Shown here in pieces: positions 1 to 6,639 of a DNA stretch of 8,141 nt. The notes below the pieces were generated by a model, which worked only from the letters and a program-made list of their open reading frames with translations, did not search any database and had not been told where the DNA came from. Numbering within the stretch: the stretch's first letter is position 1; every line of letters starts with the position of its first letter. Position numbers and translations under genes: made by a program. The stretch spans positions 1 to 8,141 of the forward strand of contig JAFSHE010000083.1 of assembly GCA_017440445.1 (NCBI GenBank), read 5' to 3'. The DNA is from Oscillospiraceae bacterium (GTDB taxonomy: Bacteria; Bacillota_A; Clostridia; Oscillospirales; Ruminococcaceae).

Positions 1-39
1 CTGCTGCTTGCTGAGGAGGACGCTTCCGCAGAGCAGTAA
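1..39 (+). CDS. C-terminal end of an unidentified upstream gene (partial)
   Basis: The first 39 bases read in frame 1 as LLLAEEDASAEQ followed by a TAA stop. The remaining codons use the same GAG/GCA-rich style as the neighbouring genes. The stop lies 22 bp before the next start codon, and that gap holds a ribosome binding site, so this is probably the tail of a co-transcribed upstream gene. Twelve residues are too few to name the product. The acidic, alanine-rich tail is not diagnostic. Confidence 0.5.
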   Translation: MLLAEEDASAEQ

Positions 40-49
40 TTATAAGAAT

Positions 50-54
50 GGGAG
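50..54 (+). promoter_or_regulatory. Ribosome binding site that fixes the decarboxylase-like start
   Basis: GGGAG lies 7 nt before the ATG at 62. It supports that start over an in-frame TTG at position 8, which would add 18 residues with no family-like character and would overlap the tail of the upstream gene. Confidence 0.6.
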
Positions 55-61
55 TAATTGT

Positions 62-1354
62 ATGAACACACCTATCCATGATTTCTTAGAAAAGTACACA
101 AAGAGCGCTCCGCTTCGTCTGCACATGCCCGGACACAACGGAGAGATACCCCATGACATCACCGAGGTGGAGGGCGCAGACAGCCTGTTTGATACCACAC
201 CCGAATCAAGCGGCATCATCGCTAAGAGCGAGAAGAATGCTGCGGAGCTTTTCGGCGCTGACCGCACCTGCTATTCCGCAGCAGGCAGCACGCTGTCCAT
301 CCAGGCGGCGCTTGCTATCCTTAAGTCGAAGGGCTGCAAGACCATCGCAGCGTCCCGCTATTCCCACAAGAGTCTTATCTCCGCTGCGGCACTGCTGAGA
401 ATGAACATCAAATGGCTGTACCCTGAGGAATATCTGCGTGCAGATGTGGACCTCAGCGAGGAGGCACTTAAAGGTGCAGACGCACTGTTTATCACAAATA
501 TCGATTACCTCGGCGGCACCTGCCGTATCCCGCAGACAAAGCTGCCCGTTGTGGTGGACAACGCCCACGGCGCATACCTCAGATTTATGGATAAGCAGAA
601 GTTCGGGAACAAGTATCTGCACCCCTCTGAGTTCGGCATCCCGCTGATGAGCGCAGAGTCCGCACACAAGACCCTGCCCGTTATGACAGGCGGTGCGTAT
701 CTGCACTTCTACGGCGGCGCTGACCATACACGTGCCAAGGAGCTGATGGCGATGTTCGGCTCCTCCAGCCCCTCCTATCTCATCCTTGAGAGCCTTGATA
801 ACTTCAACAGGCAGATAGACGAGCATAAGGATATGGTAAACAATGCCTGCGAGATGGTGAACACTCTTAAGCAGCAGCTCACGGGCTTTGAGATACCCAT
901 TCTTGAGAGCGACCCGCTGAGAGTTGTTGTAAACGCATGGGAGTACGGCTATAACGGCTTTAACTACTCCGATAAGCTGCGTGCCAACGGTGTAGAGTGC
1001 GAGCTTGTGGACCGCAACCATGTGGTGCTGCTGTTCTCTGCTGCGACCACTCACAAGGATTGCCAGCGTGCGCTTACTGCGATGACGCTCATACCTAAGA
1101 AAAAGCCCATCTTCGAGGCAAAATATCCCGTAGTAAAGCCCAAGGCAGCGCTTCCCTTGTATGACGCAGTGTTCATGCCCCAGACCAAGGTTCCCCTTGC
1201 GAAGGCTGTCGGCTATGTCTGCGGCGGAATAAAGGCTCCCTGTCCTCCCTGTATCCCCATCGTAATGCCGGGTGAGATAATCAGCGACGAGGCCGCTGAG
1301 GCGCTCCGTCTGTATAACGTGAAGGAAGTTTCCGTTATCACAAAAGTCCGCTGA
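62..1354 (+). CDS. Orn/Lys/Arg decarboxylase family PLP-dependent enzyme, short divergent form
   Basis: This 430-residue protein belongs to the fold-I PLP enzymes of the SpeA/YaaO-type Orn/Lys/Arg decarboxylase group, which are cytoplasmic and make polyamines by decarboxylating basic amino acids. Visible motifs are an N-terminal MPGHNG (residues 22-27), SRYSHKS (98-104), DNAHGAY (166-172, where D166 and H169 would contact PLP), and SAESAHKTLP (197-206), in which K203 is the expected Schiff-base lysine. A C-terminal PPCIPIVMPGE (395-405) corresponds to the family's PPGIP..xPGE. The protein is shorter than the roughly 480-residue Bacillus-type members, mostly through a small C-terminal domain. 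Several signature residues differ: GHN for the usual GHK, DNAHGAY for DEAHGAH, and an extra CPPC (394-397). The PLP fold is clear but the substrate is not. A plain arginine or lysine decarboxylase label would be too specific. The start at 62 follows a good ribosome binding site. The 3' end overlaps the convergent gene by 17 bp. Confidence 0.85.
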   Translation: MNTPIHDFLEKYTKSAPLRLHMPGHNGEIPHDITEVEGADSLFDTTPESSGIIAKSEKNAAELFGADRTCYSAAGSTLSIQAALAILKSKGCKTIAASRYSHKSLISAAALLRMNIKWLYPEEYLRADVDLSEEALKGADALFITNIDYLGGTCRIPQTKLPVVVDNAHGAYLRFMDKQKFGNKYLHPSEFGIPLMSAESAHKTLPVMTGGAYLHFYGGADHTRAKELMAMFGSSSPSYLILESLDNFNRQIDEHKDMVNNACEMVNTLKQQLTGFEIPILESDPLRVVVNAWEYGYNGFNYSDKLRANGVECELVDRNHVVLLFSAATTHKDCQRALTAMTLIPKKKPIFEAKYPVVKPKAALPLYDAVFMPQTKVPLAKAVGYVCGGIKAPCPPCIPIVMPGEIISDEAAEALRLYNVKEVSVITKVR

Positions 1355-2540
1355 TCTTTCCGAAGTACATGTTTCTCAGGCGCAGCCGCATTTTTCCACG
1401 CAGATAAAAGCGGATATCGCACATGCCGTTAAGTTGCTGGAAGATGTTTCGGTCAAGGCTGACGAGGGCTTCGCTCTCCGTTGGATAGATAAGAGTGATA
1501 AGGCGTGTGCCTTTTCGTGCCGAAATTACAGCGCACCTTGCCGTGCAGTATATCCCTGTGCGGAGCATATACAGCCCGTACAGGATGCAGTACCATGCGC
1601 ATACGCTGAGCGCTATCCACAGCAGTGAGCGCAGCATTACGGCTTTCCCCGTGATGTAGCACAGGGTCAGCAGGGCGGCAAAGGTCTCTCCCCAGCCAAG
1701 CGGCAGGGCGATATGCCCGAAAAGGGCTTTGGGCGGCGGTTTTTGTGCGAAGCTATTCGGCAGCTCTGCTTTCAGCAGGACGGATATGGCACGGCGGAGC
1801 TTTTCCTCACGCAGCGGCGGGATGGTAAGTATCCCGAAGCAGTAAACGGGTGCGGCACGGAAAAGCAGCGAGACTGCAGAGCTTTTTATCTGCACTGCGG
1901 GCAGGTTATTTCGGACTATCACCTGCTCATATAATGTAAACAGACCACGGCTTATGACGATAAATGAGCGGTCGGCACGTATCGCAAAGCGTGAAAAAGC
2001 CATTACATGCCGTATATAGGCGAATACCCACGCAGCGGCAACGAATACCGCTATAACTGCGGTTATCCGTGGGACGGTAAATCTCAGGCTGTCGAGGAGA
2101 GCGCTTATTCCCTCGGCGGTGCTGTTTATCGCATTGACTATGCTGTCGTAGTAGTCGCTGCCGAAGATAGTCCCTATGCGGGATATGGCGGCAGAGAATA
2201 CCACTGCGCCGCTGAATGCACGGGTCTCGGCAAAGGCTCCCAGCAGCACAGAGGTGAACTTCGGTCTGACAGCGTGGCAATTAAGCGACGGCAGAAACGG
2301 GATGCTTTCGTTTCTGCGAAGATAAAAGGAAGTTTTTCCCGACAGGGTGAAAAGCGTGACTTTTCTGCCCTTAAGCAGGCGCAGCAACGGAGCTTGTTTT
2401 ATCTCCGCTGCCACCACTGCGGATATCGGGATATCATAGATTCGGCGGAAAAACAGACCCTTGGTCAGGTGTATTCCGCCATTATCCATTTTTAGTTTGA
2501 TAAAGAATCGGCGAAGTAGAAAATACAAAATAAATTCCAT
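1338..2540 (-). CDS. Multi-pass membrane protein with three bacterial PH (DUF304/YdbT-like) domains
   Basis: This 400-residue protein matches the layout of YdbT-type proteins, in which bPH2 (DUF304) domains alternate with pairs of membrane helices. A first PH-like unit covers about 16-85 (KGLFFRRIYDIPISAV at 27-42 is the characteristic strand pair). A hydrophobic pair follows at about 108-127 and 157-178. A second PH unit is at about 183-255 (SRGLFTLYEQVIVRNNLPAV, 197-216), another hydrophobic pair at about 284-300 and 303-325, and a third PH-like unit at about 327-392. A KPPPKALF stretch (267-274) precedes the third membrane pair. Family function is poorly defined; B. subtilis YdbS/YdbT have been linked to resistance to an amylolysin-type bacteriocin. 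The oddity is the N-terminus: YdbT-like proteins normally begin with a membrane hairpin, but this one starts right at the strand entering PH1. No clear ribosome binding site precedes the ATG at 2540 or the next in-frame ATG at 2489. A TGA at 2556-2558 blocks extension. It may be naturally short or truncated at its 5' end. Confidence 0.7.
   Translation of the reverse strand: MEFILYFLLRRFFIKLKMDNGGIHLTKGLFFRRIYDIPISAVVAAEIKQAPLLRLLKGRKVTLFTLSGKTSFYLRRNESIPFLPSLNCHAVRPKFTSVLLGAFAETRAFSGAVVFSAAISRIGTIFGSDYYDSIVNAINSTAEGISALLDSLRFTVPRITAVIAVFVAAAWVFAYIRHVMAFSRFAIRADRSFIVISRGLFTLYEQVIVRNNLPAVQIKSSAVSLLFRAAPVYCFGILTIPPLREEKLRRAISVLLKAELPNSFAQKPPPKALFGHIALPLGWGETFAALLTLCYITGKAVMLRSLLWIALSVCAWYCILYGLYMLRTGIYCTARCAVISARKGTRLITLIYPTESEALVSLDRNIFQQLNGMCDIRFYLRGKMRLRLRNMYFGKISGLL
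2497..2524 (+). promoter_or_regulatory. Possible promoter for the glmU operon
   Basis: TTGATA (2497-2502, one mismatch to TTGACA) is followed 16 nt later by GAAAAT (2519-2524, four of six matches to TATAAT) in a locally AT-rich stretch. It lies within the first codons of the opposite-strand gene, about 40 bp before the glmU start. The -10 box is weak. The call rests mainly on position and the need for a promoter ahead of glmU. Confidence 0.25.
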
Positions 2541-2562
2541 ATTAAGAAGGGTTGGTCATATA

Positions 2563-3927
2563 ATGAAAACAGGCTGTATCATTCTGGCGGGCGGCGCAGG
2601 AAAGCGCATGAAGTCCGAGCGTCCCAAGGTCCTTGCGGAGGTGCTGTGCAAGCCAATGCTTGGCTGGGTGCTGGACGCAGCAGAGAAGTTCGGTTTTGAT
2701 AAAACTGCGGTAGTTACAGGCTACAAGGCAGAGCTTACAGAGGAGTATATCCGCTCCCGTGGGGGAGATATCCTCACCTTTTTACAGAAGGAGCAGAAGG
2801 GCACAGGCGACGCAGCAAAGTGCGCAGCGGAGGTGATAGACTCCACCGACTGCGTATGCGTGCTTAACGGAGATGCGCCTTTTATTGACGAGGCGACCCT
2901 CAGGACTTCGCTCAAACAGCATATAGACAGCGGTGCGGAGGTAACTGTCATCACTGCTGAGATAGCAGACCCCACAGGCTACGGACGTATCATCCGTGAA
3001 AACGGTGGGTTCAAGGCTATACGTGAACAAAAGGATTGTTCCCCCGAGGAGGTAAAAATATCCGAGGTAAACAGCGGCGCATACTGGTTCAGCTCAAAAA
3101 AGCTTGCCGAGGCGCTGCCTAAGCTCTCCACCGACAATGCGGCGGGCGAGTATTATCTCACCGACTGCGTGGAGCTTATGGAAAAGCGTGGAGCGTTCAT
3201 CTCCGAAAATCCCGCAATCGTTCTTGGTGCGAATACCAGAAAGGCTCTCTACGAGCTTAACACCACAGCCCGTCAGATGGTCATAGAGCGTCACATGGAG
3301 AACGGCGTAAGCTTTGTTTCACTTGACGGAATAATAATCGGTACAGAGGTAAAGATAGGCTGTGATACCACCATCATGCCGAATACCGTTATCCTCGGAG
3401 ATACCGAGATAGGCAGCGGCTGCATGATAGGCGCTAACTGCCACCTTGAAAACGTTAAGATAGGCGACAATGTTACCCTCGATAATGTTCAGGCTTATGA
3501 CTCCACCGTTGAGGAGAATGTAAAGATAGGTCCGTTTGCGCAGCTTCGTCCCGGCACTGTTATCCGTAGGGGCGTTAAGATAGGTAACTTTGTTGAGATA
3601 AAGAACTCCGACATCGGAGAGAACACCTGTGCGGCACATCTCACCTACGTTGGTGACAGTGAGGTCGGCAGAGGAGTGAACTTCGGTTGCGGAAGCATCA
3701 CCGCAAACTATGACGGAATAAACAAGTACCGCACAAAGATAGGAAACCATGCCTTTATCGGCAGTAATACGAACCTTATAGCTCCTGTTGAGATAGGCGA
3801 TAATGCGACCACCGCAGCGGGCTCTACCGTTACAAAGAACGTTCCCGAAAATGCGCTGTTCGTTGAGCGAGGCACTACCCGAGTAAAGGAGAACTGGGAG
3901 AAGAATTTCAAGCGCAAGAAGAAATAA
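2563..3927 (+). CDS. glmU: Bifunctional GlmU: GlcNAc-1-phosphate uridyltransferase / glucosamine-1-phosphate acetyltransferase
   Basis: This enzyme makes UDP-N-acetylglucosamine in the cytoplasm: it acetylates glucosamine-1-phosphate, then transfers UMP from UTP, feeding peptidoglycan and other envelope polymers. The 454 residues fit the usual 450-460. The N-terminal uridyltransferase domain opens with LAGGAGKRMKSERPKVL (8-24), with QKGTGDA (78-84 region), LNGDAP (101-106) holding the metal-binding aspartate D104, and EVNSGAYW (168-175). The C-terminal domain from about 250 is a left-handed beta-helix of hexapeptide repeats (for example KIGDNV, EIGSGC). It carries LRPG (328-331), FVEIKNS (343-349), AHLTYVGD (358-365) with the catalytic histidine H359, and ITANYDG (379-385). 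Residue 356 is Cys where E. coli has Lys in its GSKAGH motif. The ATG at 2563 begins directly at the nucleotide-binding strand, with AAGAAGG at 2544-2550 as a slightly distant ribosome binding site; an in-frame start at 2461 would add an unrelated basic tail. It is probably the first gene of the operon. Confidence 0.96.
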   Translation: MKTGCIILAGGAGKRMKSERPKVLAEVLCKPMLGWVLDAAEKFGFDKTAVVTGYKAELTEEYIRSRGGDILTFLQKEQKGTGDAAKCAAEVIDSTDCVCVLNGDAPFIDEATLRTSLKQHIDSGAEVTVITAEIADPTGYGRIIRENGGFKAIREQKDCSPEEVKISEVNSGAYWFSSKKLAEALPKLSTDNAAGEYYLTDCVELMEKRGAFISENPAIVLGANTRKALYELNTTARQMVIERHMENGVSFVSLDGIIIGTEVKIGCDTTIMPNTVILGDTEIGSGCMIGANCHLENVKIGDNVTLDNVQAYDSTVEENVKIGPFAQLRPGTVIRRGVKIGNFVEIKNSDIGENTCAAHLTYVGDSEVGRGVNFGCGSITANYDGINKYRTKIGNHAFIGSNTNLIAPVEIGDNATTAAGSTVTKNVPENALFVERGTTRVKENWEKNFKRKKK

Positions 3928-3967
3928 CAGTATTTCTTATGGTAATAATGAAAAGGATGGGTGAAAT

Positions 3968-5407
3968 ATGATAAACGAACAGAACTGCTCCATGCTGTGT
4001 GATTTCTACCAGCTTACTATGGGCAACGGCTATTTCAAAACGAAACATGCCGACAGGACAGCGTATTTTGATATGTTCTTCCGCCGTGTCCCCGACGGGG
4101 GCGGCTTCGCCGTGTGTGCGGGTCTGGAGCAGGTGGTTCGGTATATACAGAGCCTGCACTTCACTGAGGAGGATATACAGTTCCTGCGCAGCAAGGGCAT
4201 ATTTGACGAGGGCTTTCTCAGCTACCTGAGGGAGTTCAGGTTCACAGGCGATATATGGGCAGTCCCCGAGGGTACTCCCGTATTCCCCAACGAGCCGCTG
4301 CTTACCGTCAGAGCGCCCGCCATCCAGGCGCAGCTTATCGAAACTATGGTGCTGCTGCTTGTAAATCACCAGTCACTTATCGCAACCAAGGCAAGCAGGA
4401 TAGTCAGAGCCGCACAGGGCAGGGCTATCTCGGAGTTCGGCTCCCGCCGTGCTCAGGGTGCAAGCGGTGCGCTCCTCGGCGCAAGGGCTGCATATATCGC
4501 AGGCTGTGCGGGAACAGCATGCGTACTCGCTGACGAGCTGTACGGAATTCCTTCCACGGGAACTATGGCTCATTCGTGGGTGCAGATGTTCGACACGGAG
4601 CTTGAGGCTTTCGAGGAATACTGCCGCACCTATCCCGACAGTACCACTCTGCTTGTGGATACCTACAACGTGCTTAAAAGCGGAGTTCCCAACGCAATAA
4701 AGGCTTTTGACAAGATACTTAAGCCCCTTGGTGCAAGACCCAAGGGAATAAGACTTGACTCGGGCGATATCGCATATCTATCCATCGAGGCAAGAAAGAT
4801 GCTGGATGCGGCAGGCTATCCCGATTGTAAGATAGTAGCCTCAAACAGCCTTGACGAGCATATAATCTCCGACCTGCTGAAGCAGGGTGCGAAGATAGAC
4901 CTTTTCGGTGTGGGCGAGCGCCTTATCACCGCAAAGAGCGAGCCTGTTTTCGGCGGAGTTTACAAGCTTGTTGCGACCGAGGAGGACGGACAGATAACTC
5001 CCAAGATAAAGATATCCGAGAATGTGGCGAAGATAACAAATCCCCACTACAAGAAGTTATACCGTCTTTACGACAAAAAGAGCGGCAAGGCGATAGCTGA
5101 CCAGCTTTGCATATACAACGAGGAGATAAACGAAAACGAGCCGCTGACGATATTCGACCCCGACTTCACGTGGAAGAAAAAGAAACTGACGGACTTCACT
5201 GTGCGTGAGCTGCAGGTGCCTGTATTCCGCAGCGGAGAGCTTGTGTACGACCTCCCCTCGATAGAGGAGATACGCAGCTACTGCACACAGCAGCTTGATA
5301 CGCTGTGGGACGAGATAAAGAGATTTGAAAATCCTCACAAATACTATGTGGACCTTTCACAGAAGCTGTGGGATGTTAAGTACGGTCTGCTTGACAGGGA
5401 GGGCTGA
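3968..5407 (+). CDS. pncB: Nicotinate phosphoribosyltransferase
   Basis: PncB condenses nicotinate with PRPP, with ATP hydrolysis, to give nicotinate mononucleotide, the entry step of NAD salvage (Preiss-Handler pathway). The 479 residues match the long form common in Firmicutes. Diagnostic segments include SMLCDFYQLTMGNGYF (8-23), the usual family opening; EFGSRRAQG (156-164); STGTMAHSWVQ (196-206), where H202 is the likely phosphorylated histidine; the PRPP-site-like GIRLDSGD (260-267); SNSLDE (292-297); and GVGERLIT (314-321). The C-terminal region after about 390 has the basic TWKKKKLTDF patch seen in the long forms. The start at 3968 follows AAGGATGGGTG with good spacing. It lies 40 bp after glmU with no terminator between them, and 2 bp before the next gene, so co-transcription is likely. 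No pncB-specific operator or riboswitch is recognisable upstream. Confidence 0.95.
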   Translation: MINEQNCSMLCDFYQLTMGNGYFKTKHADRTAYFDMFFRRVPDGGGFAVCAGLEQVVRYIQSLHFTEEDIQFLRSKGIFDEGFLSYLREFRFTGDIWAVPEGTPVFPNEPLLTVRAPAIQAQLIETMVLLLVNHQSLIATKASRIVRAAQGRAISEFGSRRAQGASGALLGARAAYIAGCAGTACVLADELYGIPSTGTMAHSWVQMFDTELEAFEEYCRTYPDSTTLLVDTYNVLKSGVPNAIKAFDKILKPLGARPKGIRLDSGDIAYLSIEARKMLDAAGYPDCKIVASNSLDEHIISDLLKQGAKIDLFGVGERLITAKSEPVFGGVYKLVATEEDGQITPKIKISENVAKITNPHYKKLYRLYDKKSGKAIADQLCIYNEEINENEPLTIFDPDFTWKKKKLTDFTVRELQVPVFRSGELVYDLPSIEEIRSYCTQQLDTLWDEIKRFENPHKYYVDLSQKLWDVKYGLLDREG

Positions 5408-5409
5408 TA

Positions 5410-6618
5410 ATGCTCGAAACGGTAAATGACTTTGGAAGAAAAGTCACCGCCTTATTCAGGGCGGGAGAATACTGTAAATTCGCACCGCCCGAGGAGACAC
5501 TCGGTGTGATAGATACCTCAGCCGACCGTGACGGAAGCAGGGGCATAGCCTTTCTCTGTGACGAGATAAGGACCAATTTCGATGGCTCAGTTACCCGCAC
5601 AGGCTACCGCCGTGTGGTTTCCGTCAAGATATTAAAAAGCTACGAAACCACCTTCGATGATGAGCTTGAGATAGATACTCCCGCAGGTGCGGTGAGGATC
5701 ACCGATTGCTCGCTGAATAAATTCTTTTTAAAGCAGATGATAAACAATCTCTGCCGACTGTACTACACCATGCCCGAGGACAAGCTGACCGAGCTGCACG
5801 CTCGTTGCACCGAGGCGGCTATGGCTCACTTTGCGGGGGATATCCCGCAGGTGGAGTACATCCCGCCCGCCGAGGAGACACCGCACGAGGAGCCTCAGCC
5901 CGAGCCTGCTCAGCCGACAGAAACAGACGCAGCCCATGCTCCCGCAGAGATTCCCGACGGAAAGATAGTGTGGATATCGGGAAAACGTCCTGTGCCGCAG
6001 GTGATTCCCGATGTGGACAGTCTGCCCGAGGATATGTCCAAGGACGAGGCGATGAGCTACCTGCTTGACTCCATAAGCGAGATAAACGGCGAGGACGAGC
6101 GCACTCCCGAGGAGATAGAGCGCTATGTTGACGAGGAGCTGGACGCTCTCGCAGAAAGCGCCGCACGCCATGCACTGGAGGAGGCTCACCCGGAGCTTGT
6201 AAGTCCACTTGGGCTTACCGTAGAGCCTGAGAGCGATGATGTATATATCAGGGCAAGCCGCCGTCTGCGCCTTTTCTGCGAGGAGGGCAGGCTTACCATG
6301 CAGCAGATAGAAGCAGCCGTAAAGGAGAATATGGTCGCCACAGCAGAGATATACACAAGGATATCCGCCGAGGGGCAGATACCGCCTGTGCTTGAGGAGC
6401 GCATCGCAGTTATGAAGAATGCCTCGGACGACCTTACCAAGTATTTCGCACTGGGCGAGGATGTGGCGGCGAGAGTGATGTTCTTTATGCTGTATCAGAT
6501 GCTGTCCTATTCGGACAGGATAGCGGAGCTTCCCGAAACCAAGGAGCGGCTGAATGATTTCTTCCGCCACTACGGTCCTGCGGGAATGGCTCTGTCGCTG
6601 CTGGACAGCGGAATTTAG
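5410..6618 (+). CDS. Uncharacterised 402-aa protein with a Pro/Glu-rich linker
   Basis: I do not recognise this protein. It has three parts. Residues 1-140 form a compact globular region rich in beta strands, with RGIAFLCDEIRTNF (44-57), RRVVSVKILKSYE (67-79), LEIDTPAGAVRI (86-97) and then a helix at about 102-118. This order resembles bacterial PH- or GRAM-like folds, though only by pattern. Residues 150-205 are a disordered linker rich in Pro and Glu (for example EEPQPEPAQPTE, 160-171). Residues 206-400 are acidic and mostly helical, ending in FFMLYQML (358-365), which is amphipathic rather than a clear membrane span. There is no signal peptide, transmembrane segment or obvious catalytic motif, so a cytoplasmic binding or adaptor role is possible but unproven. 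The start follows the pncB stop by 2 bp, and GGGAGGG just upstream (about 5398-5404) is a strong ribosome binding site, so translation is probably coupled to pncB. Confidence 0.8.
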   Translation: MLETVNDFGRKVTALFRAGEYCKFAPPEETLGVIDTSADRDGSRGIAFLCDEIRTNFDGSVTRTGYRRVVSVKILKSYETTFDDELEIDTPAGAVRITDCSLNKFFLKQMINNLCRLYYTMPEDKLTELHARCTEAAMAHFAGDIPQVEYIPPAEETPHEEPQPEPAQPTETDAAHAPAEIPDGKIVWISGKRPVPQVIPDVDSLPEDMSKDEAMSYLLDSISEINGEDERTPEEIERYVDEELDALAESAARHALEEAHPELVSPLGLTVEPESDDVYIRASRRLRLFCEEGRLTMQQIEAAVKENMVATAEIYTRISAEGQIPPVLEERIAVMKNASDDLTKYFALGEDVAARVMFFMLYQMLSYSDRIAELPETKERLNDFFRHYGPAGMALSLLDSGI

Positions 6619-6627
6619 GCTACATAA

Positions 6628-6634
6628 AGAGGTG
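6628..6634 (+). promoter_or_regulatory. Ribosome binding site of the glycosyltransferase gene
   Basis: AGAGGTG lies 5 nt before the ATG at 6640, in the 21-bp gap after the preceding stop. It fixes this start. The gap contains no hairpin. Confidence 0.6.
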
Positions 6635-6639
6635 ATACC

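Noticed and set aside
8..61. TTG start at 8 for the decarboxylase-like gene
   Set aside because: It overlaps the end of the upstream reading frame, has no convincing ribosome binding site, and adds residues with no family resemblance.
206..1054. Long minus-strand open frame (282 codons) opposite the decarboxylase-like gene
   Set aside because: The translation is rich in His, Cys, Leu and Val with no family motif, and the plus-strand gene has clear motifs and a ribosome binding site. It is an antisense shadow of codon bias.
2007..2495. Plus-strand open frame of 162 codons opposite the PH-domain gene
   Set aside because: The composition is Tyr, Gly and Arg rich without motifs. The minus strand encodes clear membrane and PH-like segments instead.
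2461..2562. Longer N-terminus for GlmU starting at GTG 2461
   Set aside because: The extra 34 residues are basic and unlike any GlmU start. The ATG at 2563 begins exactly where the family sequence does and has a plausible ribosome binding site.
3928..3967. Possible terminator or riboswitch between glmU and pncB
   Set aside because: The 40-bp gap has no stable inverted repeat and is too short for a known riboswitch. It holds only the pncB ribosome binding site.
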